Below the pieces are notes generated by a model. That model made no database searches and was not told the DNA's origin. It worked only from the letters and a program-made list of their open reading frames with translations. Shown piece by piece: positions 36,834-44,661 of a stretch of DNA of 64,000 nt. This stretch comes from CAWKAV01 sp963847735 (GTDB taxonomy: Bacteria > Desulfobacterota > Desulfuromonadia > Desulfuromonadales > BM103), in the NCBI GenBank assembly GCA_963847735.1, contig CAWKAV010000022.1:186001-250000 (forward strand), read 5' to 3'. The translations under genes were made by a program, and so were the position numbers. How positions within the stretch are numbered: the first letter of the stretch is position 1; the number at the start of each line of letters is the position of its first letter.

Positions 36834-38198
36834 TTGAGTAAAGAACAGAGTTTCACCGACCAGTTGTGGGATTTTTTCTGTTCCCTGAAACTGGCGATCA
36901 GTACCCTGATCCTGCTGGCGACGACCTCGATCATCGGCACGGTCATTGAGCAGAACAAGTCTCCCCAGGAATATTTGCAGAATTACGGCATGAGCGAGTC
37001 GACCTACAAGGCGCTCGATGCCCTGCAGTTTTTCGACATGTATCATTCCTACTGGTTCCTCTCGCTGATGGGGTTGTTTGCCGTCAACCTGATCTGCTGT
37101 TCGATCAAGCGCCTGCCGAGGATCATCAAGACGGTCCGCGAACCGGTGCTGGTGGCTGATGACGGCCTGTTCCGGACCTTTTCCAACCGCGAGGAGTTTG
37201 TCGCGGCAGGAACGCCCGAAAGTGTCCGTGACAAGGTGGTGGCGCTGCTCGGCGACAAGTTCGCCTCACCGGTGGTCACCGAACAGGACGGCAATGTCTA
37301 TCTCTTTTCGCAAAAAGGCGCTTTTTCCCGGTTCGGGGTTTACGTGACCCACTCATCGATCCTGATCATCTTCCTCGGCGCCATGATCGGCAACCTGTGG
37401 GGTTACAAGGCTTATGTCAATATCGTCGAGGGTCAGTCGATCAACGCGGTCTGGCCGCGCGGCGGTGAAGTATCGATTCCGCTCGGCTTTGAAGTGCGCT
37501 GTGACAAGTTCGAGCTGACCTTCTACGAAGACGGTCAACGTCCGAAAGACTACAAGAGCGACCTGGTGGTTCTGGAGAACGGCAAGGAAATTCTCAAAAA
37601 GACCATCGAGGTCAACGACCCCCTGACCTACAAGGGATTGACCTTCTACCAGTCGAGCTACGGCTCGGCCGGCGATCCGGTTTACCAGTTCCGCGTCAGG
37701 AATCGTGCGACCGGCGAAACGGTGACGGTCCAGGGCGGGCAAGGCCAGCATCTGGCCCTGCCCGGCGGGGCCGCCCTGATCCCGATGGGCTATGCCGAGA
37801 ATTACCAGAGCTTCGGCCCGGCCGCTCAGGTTAATATCGACACGGGTGACCACAAGCACGGTACGCCGTTTGTCGTTCTCAAGAACTATCCGCAGTTCGA
37901 CGAGAAACGCGGCGGCACCTACGCGGTCAGTCTGGTTGATGCCCAGCAGAGCTTCTACACCGGTTTACAGGTGGCCAAGGATCCCGGCGTCTGGGTGGTC
38001 TGGTTCGGCTGCCTGCTGATCGTGCTTGGTTCCTGCAGCGCCTTCTTCTTCTCGCACCGGCGCATCTGGGTCAACATCCAGCCGCTCAGCAAGGGGATTG
38101 GCGTCAAGATCGGTGGTGCCGCGCACCGTAACCAGCCGGCTTTCGCGCTCTACTTCGACGAACTGAAAAAAGATTTCAACGACGCACTGTCGTCCTGA
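36834..38198 (+). CDS. resB: Cytochrome c biogenesis protein ResB (System II)
   Basis: 454 residues starting at TTG 36834 (AGGAG upstream). Four transmembrane segments lie at residues ~17-35, ~70-88, ~165-185 and near 390 (VWFGCLLIVLGSCSAFFFSH), and a large periplasmic ResB domain lies between, with VNDPLTYKGLTFYQSSYG. ResB and its partner CcsB carry heme across the membrane and attach it to apocytochromes c. The partner gene is 14 bp downstream. Confidence 0.92.
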   Translation: MSKEQSFTDQLWDFFCSLKLAISTLILLATTSIIGTVIEQNKSPQEYLQNYGMSESTYKALDALQFFDMYHSYWFLSLMGLFAVNLICCSIKRLPRIIKTVREPVLVADDGLFRTFSNREEFVAAGTPESVRDKVVALLGDKFASPVVTEQDGNVYLFSQKGAFSRFGVYVTHSSILIIFLGAMIGNLWGYKAYVNIVEGQSINAVWPRGGEVSIPLGFEVRCDKFELTFYEDGQRPKDYKSDLVVLENGKEILKKTIEVNDPLTYKGLTFYQSSYGSAGDPVYQFRVRNRATGETVTVQGGQGQHLALPGGAALIPMGYAENYQSFGPAAQVNIDTGDHKHGTPFVVLKNYPQFDEKRGGTYAVSLVDAQQSFYTGLQVAKDPGVWVVWFGCLLIVLGSCSAFFFSHRRIWVNIQPLSKGIGVKIGGAAHRNQPAFALYFDELKKDFNDALSS

Positions 38199-38212
38199 CG
38201 GAGGAATACAAT

Positions 38213-39064
38213 ATGACCAGTTCACTCTTGTTCAATATCACAACGGTCGCTTACTTTGCTGCCATGGTGGTCTTTATTGTCTACCTGACCGCCAGGAGCA
38301 AAGCGATCGGGTTCGTCGCCACCCTGATCTGCTGGGTCGGTTTCATCGCCAACACGGCGGCTATCGGCATGCGCTGGTACGAAGCCTATGCCATGGGCTA
38401 CGAGCAGGCCCCGCTCTCCAACCTCTACGAGTCGATCGTCTTCTTCTGCTGGGCGATCCTGATGATCTACCTGCTGTTCGACCTCAAGTACAAGCAGCGG
38501 GCGATCGGCGCCTTCGTCGTCCCGTTTGCCTTCGGCGGCATGATCTGGGCGCAATGGAGCCTTGACGCGACCATCGCGCCGCTGGTGCCTGCCCTGCAGA
38601 GCAACTGGCTGACCTACCACGTCTTTACCTGCTTCATCGGCTATGCGGCGTTTGCCATGGCCTGCGGCGTGTCGATCATGTACCTGATCAAGGTCGGCAA
38701 GGAAGAGAAGTCGGCGGAAGAGTCCCCGGCCGGCGGCATCCTCAGCCTGTTCCCGAGTACAAAAGTTCTCGACGACCTCAACTACAAGGCGATCATGGTC
38801 GGCTTCCCGATGCTGACGCTCGGCATCATCACCGGCGCCGCCTGGGCCAACTACGCCTGGGGCACTTATTGGAGCTGGGACCCGAAAGAGACCTGGAGCC
38901 TGATCGTCTGGTTTATCTACGCCGCTTTCCTGCACGCCCGCTTCACGCGCGGCTGGGTCGGCAAGCGCGTCGCCTGGCTGTCGATCTTCGGCTTCGCCGC
39001 CACCATCTTCTGCTATCTCGGCGTCAACCTGCTGCTCTCCGGCCTGCACTCTTACGGGGGATAA
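38213..39064 (+). CDS. ccsB: Cytochrome c biogenesis protein CcsB/ResC (heme handling)
   Basis: 283 residues with about eight transmembrane helices. The heme-handling WWD-like motif is visible as WANYAWGTYWSWDPKETWSL, and conserved histidines lie in LTYHVFTCFIGY and AAFLHARF, with LYESIVFFCWA in an early helix. With ResB it forms System II cytochrome c synthetase. A terminator follows 21 bp downstream. Confidence 0.93.
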   Translation: MTSSLLFNITTVAYFAAMVVFIVYLTARSKAIGFVATLICWVGFIANTAAIGMRWYEAYAMGYEQAPLSNLYESIVFFCWAILMIYLLFDLKYKQRAIGAFVVPFAFGGMIWAQWSLDATIAPLVPALQSNWLTYHVFTCFIGYAAFAMACGVSIMYLIKVGKEEKSAEESPAGGILSLFPSTKVLDDLNYKAIMVGFPMLTLGIITGAAWANYAWGTYWSWDPKETWSLIVWFIYAAFLHARFTRGWVGKRVAWLSIFGFAATIFCYLGVNLLLSGLHSYGG

Positions 39065-39084
39065 CCCTGAGGAACCACTCCTCC

Positions 39085-39124
39085 AAAGGGCCTGCAGAGA
39101 TTTTTGCTGTGGGCCTTTTTTTTT
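39085..39124 (+). terminator. Terminator after resB-ccsB
   Basis: Stem AAAGG-CCTGCAG with CTGTGGGCCTTT (one bulged G, two G-U pairs), 9-nt loop, ending in a T run of nine. It ends the resB-ccsB transcript. Confidence 0.8.
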
Positions 39125-39353
39125 ACTTCTCAGCACTCTCCCAGTTTTCTCTTTTTGTCTCTCCGTTACGAACCTTACGATTCATCCCACCTTTGCCCCA
39201 CACACGCAATATTGCCCAAGTAAACAGGCCAATTCGGTAATCCGTTAAGGAGATACAGTCTTTTATATATGTCAGGGCCAGTAAGAATTTCGCATTTCTG
39301 TCAATTTCATAGGCTCCAAACGATGCAGGATGATTAATAATACACCCTCTCAT

Positions 39354-39381
39354 TTGACCTCAGCCTATGAACGGGTATAAT
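39354..39381 (+). promoter_or_regulatory. Strong sigma-70-type promoter
   Basis: TTGACC at 39354-39359, 16-bp spacer, TATAAT at 39376-39381. Transcription should begin near 39388, just before the inverted-repeat leader. Confidence 0.7.
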
Positions 39382-39387
39382 TATAAA

Positions 39388-39470
39388 TATCTGATTTGTA
39401 TGGGTATCTTGGATTCATGGAGAACACTGGAATATGATCGCAGGCACCCGCAGCATAAGGGTGCTTTTTT
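39388..39470 (+). ncRNA. Candidate ~80-nt small RNA or leader/attenuator
   Basis: It runs from the predicted start of the promoter above to a hairpin with a six-T tail (GCACCC 39444-39449, GGGTGC 39459-39464). The RNA carries three GGA triplets (CTTGGA, CATGGA, CTGGA). An inverted repeat, 39395-39406 with 39470-39481, would let the 5' end pair with bases beyond the T run if transcription reads through, a possible antiterminator. The next gene starts at 39543, so regulation of that gene is possible. Confidence 0.45.
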
Positions 39471-39481
39471 ACCCATACAAA
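39395..39481. repeat. 12-bp perfect inverted repeat enclosing the terminator hairpin
   Basis: TTTGTATGGGTA at 39395-39406 and its exact complement at 39470-39481; CTG/CAG extends the match after a 1-nt gap. Confidence 0.8.
39444..39470 (+). terminator. Hairpin with T run inside the leader
   Basis: Six-bp GC-rich stem (GCACCC/GGGTGC), 9-nt loop, then TTTTTT. Confidence 0.65.
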
Positions 39482-39542
39482 CAGCAGCTTGAACAATGAC
39501 CTGCTTTAACTTTTCGTGAACAGTTCGGAGAGGATCACAGTA

Positions 39543-39803
39543 ATGTCCATGAAGGCGAAACGACTGCTGAACAAGATGGTGACGAACGACATGCGGTACT
39601 TGGGTCCGACTGGAACGCTAAAATTAATGGAGAGCTTGATTGATAATGACCTGTCGCACCTGAATCAAAACGTGGAACTGTTAGCGGAAGGACTGTATGA
39701 GGAACTGAAGGCACAGGGGAAACTGGCGCCCCTGACGTATAAGCCGATTATGTATAAGGAGGCAGAGGTTCCCCTGGCGCTGAGCCTGAATGATTTGCTG
39801 TAA
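39543..39803 (+). CDS. Small protein of unknown function
   Basis: 86 residues beginning MSMKAKRLLNKMVTNDMRYL. ATG 39543 has GGAGAGG 9 nt upstream; a GTG at 39516 lies ahead of that site and is not used. The chain is helical and charged, without cysteines, signal or membrane segment, and ends PLALSLNDLL. No family recognised. It may be controlled by the leader RNA just upstream. Confidence 0.55.
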   Translation: MSMKAKRLLNKMVTNDMRYLGPTGTLKLMESLIDNDLSHLNQNVELLAEGLYEELKAQGKLAPLTYKPIMYKEAEVPLALSLNDLL

Positions 39804-39974
39804 CGAAAACGATCATTATTTGTAGCAACTCAATTGGCCCTGCACTCGACAATAAGATTCAGGTTGATTTCAACTGTGGCCGTCATGGCAACTTGTTTCA
39901 CAAGTCACCCCTGCCGAGATGAAAACTGGCGTGTTATTGATATATATTTGGGACTCTCGTCAACCACGAAAATT

Positions 39975-40004
39975 ATGGCCACCTGGAAATTGGTGGCCAT
40001 TTTC
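39975..40004 (+). terminator. GGCCACC-type hairpin upstream of nitroreductase
   Basis: Perfect 9-bp stem ATGGCCACC/GGTGGCCAT, 8-nt loop, then TTTTC. Its core resembles the hairpins at 21704 and 40731. Confidence 0.65.
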
Positions 40005-40087
40005 TTCATATAGGCAATTAAGCACTTTCTCGAATCAGCGATATACTGTGTCCGGAGACTAAAAGACTCAGTAAAAGGAGGAATTTT

Positions 40088-40694
40088 ATGGACACGTTTG
40101 ATGCCATCTATCAGCGCCGGGCGATTAAGCAATTTGATCCTGATCACCGCCTCACCAAAGAGGAGGAGACGAAGTTGTTAGAAGCTGCGATTCAAGCCCC
40201 CACAAGCTTCAATATCCAACACTGGCGGTTTGTGATTGTTCGCGATCCTGAATTGCGTCGAAAAATCCGTACAGAGTACGGTAATGATCAGGCACAAATG
40301 ACTGATGCATCGCTTGCTCATTATTATGACGGCAGACGTCAAAGCTTGGACCAAAGACCCGCAACGTTACTGGCAGAACGCGCCCAAAGAGGTGGCTGAC
40401 CTTCTCGTCAACTGGATGGGACCCTTTCATGAAGGGCGAGACTGGTTGCAGCGTGACGAGGCTCAGAGGTCAATCGGTATGGCAATGCAAACGATCATGC
40501 TTGCAGCCAAGGCTATGGGGTACGACTCTTGTCCGATGATCGGTTTCGATATAGAAAAGGTCGGCGAACTTATCAACCTCCCCGCCGACTACGTGATGGG
40601 TCCCATGGTTGCCGTCGGGAAAAAGACAACGGATTCCTGGCCGAAACCTGGCCAATTGCCTCTGAGCGAAGTGGTCATCGAAAATTCTTTTTAG
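40088..40694 (+). pseudogene. Nitroreductase family protein, frameshifted near 40315-40322
   Basis: Frame 1 from ATG 40088 (GGAGG 9 nt upstream) encodes the FMN-binding N-terminal part (YQRRAIKQFDPDH, EAAIQAPTSFNIQHWRFVIV). After MTDASL the homologous sequence continues one base later as LIIMTADVKAWTKDPQRYW in the other frame, running to 40694 with MQTIMLAAKAMGYDSCPMIG and the C-terminal MGPMVAVGKK. One extra base restores a ~200-residue enzyme of normal length. Such flavoproteins reduce nitro compounds or quinones with NAD(P)H. It may be a real pseudogene or a sequencing indel. It is flanked by similar GGCCACC hairpins. Confidence 0.8.
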
Positions 40695-40730
40695 TCTTAT
40701 TTGAAACGGAACCAACCTCATTCAAAACTG

Positions 40731-40765
40731 TGGCCACCAGGGTTATTCCTTGGTGGCTATTTCTT
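40731..40765 (+). terminator. GGCCACC-type hairpin downstream of nitroreductase
   Basis: TGGCCACC (40731-40738) with GGTGGCTA (40752-40759, one G-U pair), 13-nt loop, then TTTCTTT. Confidence 0.6.
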
Positions 40766-40782
40766 TAATTGCAGGCCCCCTG

Positions 40783-40804
40783 TGTCAGCATAGTTGTCGC
40801 CTCA
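40783..40804 (+). repeat. IS left inverted repeat
   Basis: TGTCAGCATAGTTGTCGCCT continuing CA; matches the complement of the right end with two differences near the tip. Confidence 0.85.
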
Positions 40805-40830
40805 AATAAAAAGGAGAGGAGACAACAGAC

Positions 40831-41355
40831 ATGCCAACAAGATATTCCCCTGCCTTTCGTACCTTGATGATCCAGAAGATGACCGATCCTGAAAGACCCA
40901 GCGCTGCATCCATCTCTGATGATATTGGTGTTTCAATCAGTACGCTCTACCGATGGGTGAGTGAAGCTGATACCTTGTGTCTGAGTGACAATGCTGAGCC
41001 GCCCTCATTTACCGAATCCATGCAGAGGTTTGCCACCATGAAACGACCCCAAGACTGGAGTGCTGAAGAGAAGCTGGCTGCTGTTCTGGAAGCGGCCTCA
41101 TTGTCTGAAGAAGAGTTTGGTGCTTTTTTGCGCAGTCGGGGGTTACACGAGGCCCAACTGCAGCAGTGGCGTGATCAGATGCTCATTGGCCTTGAACCAA
41201 AGCCTGCCAAGCGTGCCGAGACCAAACGTATTAAGGATTTAGAGAAGGAACTCAGGCGCAAAGACAGGGCTTTGGCTGAAACGGCTGCCCTGCTGGTTCT
41301 CAAAAAAAAAGCCCAGGAGATCTGGGGGGACGAGGACGACGACACGGACAGCTAG
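40831..41355 (+). CDS. IS3-type transposase OrfA (helix-turn-helix)
   Basis: 174 residues. An N-terminal helix-turn-helix (AASISDDIGVSISTLYRWVS) is followed by a second one (WSAEEKLAAVLEAASLSEEEF) and a C-terminal leucine-zipper-like helix (RIKDLEKELRRKDRALAETA). The stop TAG is at 41353. A run of nine A bases at 41302-41310 precedes the stop; a -1 shift there opens the orfB frame, the standard IS3 way to make OrfAB. Confidence 0.88.
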   Translation: MPTRYSPAFRTLMIQKMTDPERPSAASISDDIGVSISTLYRWVSEADTLCLSDNAEPPSFTESMQRFATMKRPQDWSAEEKLAAVLEAASLSEEEFGAFLRSRGLHEAQLQQWRDQMLIGLEPKPAKRAETKRIKDLEKELRRKDRALAETAALLVLKKKAQEIWGDEDDDTDS

Positions 41356-42401
41356 AGCGGAAACAGGCTCTCGAGCTTGTCGCTGAAGCTGTTCTCCGGG
41401 GCGCCAGACTGAAACCGGCCGCTCAGGTGTTGGGATTGACAGCCCGGACTATCCAGCGGTGGTCACAACAAGGGGATGGCGAGGACCGTCGCCACGGGCC
41501 GTTGACTGCACCAGCAAACAAGCTGACGGCAGCCGAACGTCAAGAAGTCCTGTCCATCGCCAACGCGCCAAAGTATCGGGAACTGTCTCCCAAGCAGATT
41601 GTGCCACGTTTGGCTGATGAAGGCCGGTACATAGCTTCGGAATCGACTTTCTATCGTACTTTGCGGCAGGAGGATCAACTCGCCCATCGGGAGACGCTGC
41701 CGACCGGCAACACACCGTCGCCCCCGTGAGAAGGTGGCCACCGGCCCCTGCCAGGTGTGGTCTTGGGATATCACGTATTTGAAGTCCACGATCACTGGCC
41801 AGTTCTTTTATCTGTACATGATCCTGGATGTCTGGAGCCGTAAGATCATGGCCGCGACCGTATTCTCCAAAGAGTGTGGGCAGAACAGCGCATTGCTGTT
41901 CGTGGAAGCATTCCATCGCCACAAGGTCGATCCAAAGGGCTTGGTGCTGCACTCCGACAACGGTAGCCCGATGAAAGGCTCCACCATGCTGACTACTTTA
42001 CAGCGACTGGGTGTGGTGCCCTCGTTCAGTCGCCCTGGCGTCAGCAATGACAACCCGTTCTCCGAGTCCTTGTTCCGCACCTTGAAGTATCGGCCGGAAT
42101 ATCCTTCCCGGCCGTTTGTGTCTGAATTTCAGGCTCAACGATGGGTCGATGCGTTTGTCCACTGGTACAACACCGAGCATCAGCACAGCGAGATCCGCTT
42201 CGTGACGCCCGGATGATCGACATTACGGGAGAGAAGTCGATAAGTTGAACAAGCGGAAAGCGGTTTACGAACAGGCGCGACAGAGGAACCCCCATCGCTG
42301 GACCGGGACAAACACGCAACTGGGAACCGATCGAAACGGTTCGACTCAACCCTGAACGGAAAAGGTCCTCCGAAGAGGTCTTACGTTCCGAAGCGGCATA
42401 A
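41303..42401 (+). pseudogene. IS3-type transposase OrfB (DDE integrase), broken by three frameshifts
   Basis: The -1 frame from the A9 run gives a helix-turn-helix (RLKPAAQVLGLTARTIQRW) and continues to about 41690. The integrase core then sits one base over: VWSWDITYLKS, VLDVWSRKI-like MILDVWSRKIMAA, VLHSDNGSPMKG and SNDNPFSESLFRTLKYRPEYP, giving the DDE residues D, D and E. The tail (RHYGREVDKLNKRKAVY, then WEPIETVRLNPERKR) needs further shifts near 42212 and 42305 before TAA at 42399. The element can no longer make an intact transposase unless these are sequence errors. Confidence 0.8.
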
Positions 42402-42407
42402 CGAGAA

Positions 42408-42429
42408 TGAGGCGACAACTATCTTGACA
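42408..42429 (-). repeat. IS right inverted repeat
   Basis: TGAGGCGACAACTATCTTGA continuing CA, the inverted partner of 40783-40804. Confidence 0.85.
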
Positions 42430-42637
42430 CCCGCCGCAGCAAGAATTTCGCGTCTCGACCAATCTGAACGCTCCAAATCGACATAAGAGCATAAACAAGA
42501 ATCACTGCCGTTCCGGTCATTCATCACTTCTGCTGTCTGACAGTCTCTAAAATCGATCAATAAACCTACCTTCTTGACAGATCGTCTTCAAATGTTAATG
42601 TTTATTAACGTCACTATTTGAATGTGAGGGCCGATTT

Positions 42638-42844
42638 ATGCTTATTCCGGTGGTACTTAGTGGTGGGCATGAACAGTTGGTGAGCAAAGACGAGTTGCAG
42701 TTTCTGATGTTTACCAAACAAATTATATTTTTTAAACGTGTTGATGGGTGGGCTGTTCTTGGCCGGGACAAAATGCGCCATCAGAGAGCGCCTTTCAAGG
42801 GGAAAGAGCGACGACAACACGAGGTGTTTTCATTAGACTATTGA
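42638..42844 (+). CDS. GSU3473-like small protein
   Basis: 68 residues: a beta-rich start (LIPVVLSGGHEQLVSKDELQ), then IIFFKRVDGWAVLGRDKMR and KGKERR. The pattern ...DxLxxLxxxxxIxxFxRxxGWxxxGxDxxR and the final basic ERR match short Geobacter-group proteins named after GSU3473, of unknown function. A TTGACA at 42574 with a weak -10 (TAATGT, 42596) may be its promoter. Next gene is 69 bp downstream. Confidence 0.6.
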   Translation: MLIPVVLSGGHEQLVSKDELQFLMFTKQIIFFKRVDGWAVLGRDKMRHQRAPFKGKERRQHEVFSLDY

Positions 42845-42912
42845 TGTGAACGCCTATTCCGACAATTACGCCTTTCTGAAGGTTCTATTACTTTTGAGGA
42901 AGTGGGTGTCTC

Positions 42913-43653
42913 ATGCCAACAGACTTGTCACAGATGAAAGATAACCCTCTGGCCCAAAATATTAAAATCATTGCCAAACTTTTCTCTGAAAATTACCTTC
43001 GTGAAAATTTTCTTTCATCTATTGTGGAAAAAATAAGGGATTGGACTGATTGTCAGTGTGTTGGAATCCGCGTTATCAATACTGAAGGGTTGATGCCTTA
43101 TGAGGCCTACACAGGATTTTCCTATGAATTCTGGACAAATGAGAACTGCCTGTCCATCAATGACGATCAATGTGGGTGCGTCAGAGTGGTGACCGGGATT
43201 CCAGACCCTTTGGATTTGCCCATCCTGACCGATGGTGGATCTCTGTGGACCAACGACCTCCAGGGATTCGGAGATACCATTCCGGAAGAATATTACTGTC
43301 GTTACCGCGGGAAATGCATCGAAAATGGATTTGCTTCCTTGGCGGTTCTGCCCATCCGGCACAACTCTACAGTTCTTGGTATCATCCATTTGGCAGATAC
43401 CCGAAAGGATATGCTCCCCGAGGAAAGTATTCTCATCCTTGAGTCCGTGGCCCCTCTCATCGGAGAGGTCATTTTAAGGTTTAGCCATGAGGACGAGTTA
43501 GAGACTGCCAAGCGGAATCTTTCTGAAAAAGAGGCGCAACTTGATGTGGCTTTGGCCAAAATAAAACAATTAGAAGAATCCCTGCCAATTTGTATGTATT
43601 GCAATAAAATCTGCGACGATCACCAGAGCAATAGTCGTTTATTGATAGCCTGA
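42913..43653 (+). CDS. GAF domain protein with a C-terminal zinc-knuckle-like stub
   Basis: 246 residues. A GAF-like domain spans ~20-195 (CVGIRVINTEGLMPYEAYTG, ASLAVLPIRHNSTVLGIIHL), rich in cysteines at 96-98 (DQCGCVRV) and 133-137, possible cofactor ligands. A coiled coil (~200-230) precedes LPICMYCNKICDD, the start of a motif that usually runs on into a longer cysteine domain in kinases and cyclases; here it stops at 246. It has no output domain, so it may be a truncated sensor or a partner protein. GAGGAAG 11 nt upstream of ATG. Confidence 0.7.
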   Translation: MPTDLSQMKDNPLAQNIKIIAKLFSENYLRENFLSSIVEKIRDWTDCQCVGIRVINTEGLMPYEAYTGFSYEFWTNENCLSINDDQCGCVRVVTGIPDPLDLPILTDGGSLWTNDLQGFGDTIPEEYYCRYRGKCIENGFASLAVLPIRHNSTVLGIIHLADTRKDMLPEESILILESVAPLIGEVILRFSHEDELETAKRNLSEKEAQLDVALAKIKQLEESLPICMYCNKICDDHQSNSRLLIA

Positions 43654-43680
43654 ATGCTGTTTCATTAAAGGAGAGAACAC

Positions 43681-44220
43681 ATGCCTGAATCGCTCAAGGG
43701 AACGAAAACGGAGAAGAATCTCATGGAGGCATTTGCCGGGGAATCACAGGCGCGTAACAAGTACACCTACTTCGCTTCGGTGGCGAAGAAGGAAGGGTTT
43801 GAAAAGATTGCCGCATTTTTCCTGGAGACGGCTGAAAACGAGAAAGAGCACGCAAAACTACACCTGAAGGCTCTCGGCGGCATAGGCAAGACGGCGGAAA
43901 ATCTGCTCGAAGCGGCAACTGGCGAACAGGAAGAGAGTGATGACATGTATCCCCGCATGGCGCGGGAAGCCAGGGAGGAGGGGTTTGCGCAAATTGCCTT
44001 TGTTTTCGAAGCTATCGGTAAAATAGAAAAGGCCCACAAGGAGCGTTATTTGAAGCTTCTCAACGAACTAGAAAACGGAACCCTCTTTACCACTCCGGAT
44101 ACGGCACGCTGGCGTTGCCGTAACTGCGGGCATATCCACGAGGGAACCAGCGCCTTGCAAGTCTGCCCGGTCTGCAAGCATCCGCAAGCCTATTTCGAAA
44201 TGGTGGAAGATCATTATTGA
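43681..44220 (+). CDS. rbr: Rubrerythrin
   Basis: 179 residues. The four-helix diiron domain has EAFAGESQARNKYTYFA, ETAENEKEHAKLH and IEKAHKERYLK, giving the ligand glutamates and histidine. The C-terminal rubredoxin-like Fe(SCys)4 site has WRCRNCGHIHEG and CPVCKHPQAYFE. It reduces hydrogen peroxide in anaerobes. Good ribosome site (AAAGGAG) before the ATG. It lies in the accessory stretch after the GAF gene. Confidence 0.95.
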   Translation: MPESLKGTKTEKNLMEAFAGESQARNKYTYFASVAKKEGFEKIAAFFLETAENEKEHAKLHLKALGGIGKTAENLLEAATGEQEESDDMYPRMAREAREEGFAQIAFVFEAIGKIEKAHKERYLKLLNELENGTLFTTPDTARWRCRNCGHIHEGTSALQVCPVCKHPQAYFEMVEDHY

Positions 44221-44312
44221 ACTGATCAAGATGATCCTGCTGGCAAGAGTATTCTGAGCTGTCTCTGCTATATTGACAACACAAACCTCTAATTCGGTGA
44301 TGGAGTCGCAAC

Positions 44313-44486
44313 ATGCTAGAGACCCGATCCATAGTTTCAACGTGTGACAAATGCCAAAAAGAAAATAGTCTCTCGTTAAAGTATTTTGTTGGTTTTGACT
44401 ATAAGTTTGAAAAATCTGTAATCGCTACGTGCCAGGCTTGCAATACTGATTTTATTGCTACGCTCGACGAATCAATGATTCGATAA
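44313..44486 (+). CDS. 57-residue zinc-ribbon-like protein
   Basis: Short frame starting MLETRSIVSTCDKC with two CxxC knuckles, CDKC (11-14) and CQAC (40-43), separated by 25 residues, and a short acidic tail. That arrangement binds one zinc in zinc-ribbon proteins. GGAG lies 7 nt before the ATG. A terminator follows at 44597. No family recognised; translation seems likely. Confidence 0.55.
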   Translation: MLETRSIVSTCDKCQKENSLSLKYFVGFDYKFEKSVIATCQACNTDFIATLDESMIR

Positions 44487-44596
44487 GCTTTTCTCACGAG
44501 TCCATACCAGGATTTATAGTTCGTTAAATTTCAAGGTAATCCTCCCAGTGTTCTTCTTCGTCTACACCGGGGAGTCAATTTAGAATCGAACTTTTA

Positions 44597-44632
44597 AAAC
44601 GGGGTACACGATTTGTGTATCCCGTTTACTTT
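44597..44632. terminator. Bidirectional terminator
   Basis: 13-bp stem AAACGGGGTACAC/GTGTATCCCGTTT (one G-U), 5-nt loop, with ACTTTTT on one side and TTTTAAAAG on the other. It serves the convergent zinc-ribbon and DUF4126 genes. Confidence 0.85.
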
Positions 44633-44661
44633 TTCGTTGCGGTATTACGGAGAAACCAGTT

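Larger units (their letters stand above)
40783..42429 (+). mobile_element. IS3-family-like insertion sequence (decayed)
   Basis: 1647 bp bounded by imperfect 22-bp inverted ends (40783-40804 and 42408-42429, 20 of 22 matching) of the form TGTCA...TGACA, with 5'-TG and CA-3' as in IS3 elements. It carries orfA and a frame-broken orfB joined by an A9 slippery run. No target duplication was recognised at the borders. Confidence 0.88.

Noticed and set aside
39123..39353. Minus-strand frame of 76 residues
   Set aside because: Begins in the intergenic stretch, has no ribosome site, and its end lies in a terminator T run.
41427..41729. TTG-started frame as a separate gene
   Set aside because: It is the first part of the IS orfB frame entered by a -1 shift.
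42041..42418. Minus-strand frame of 125 residues over the transposase end
   Set aside because: Antisense to the integrase core and overlaps the IS end.
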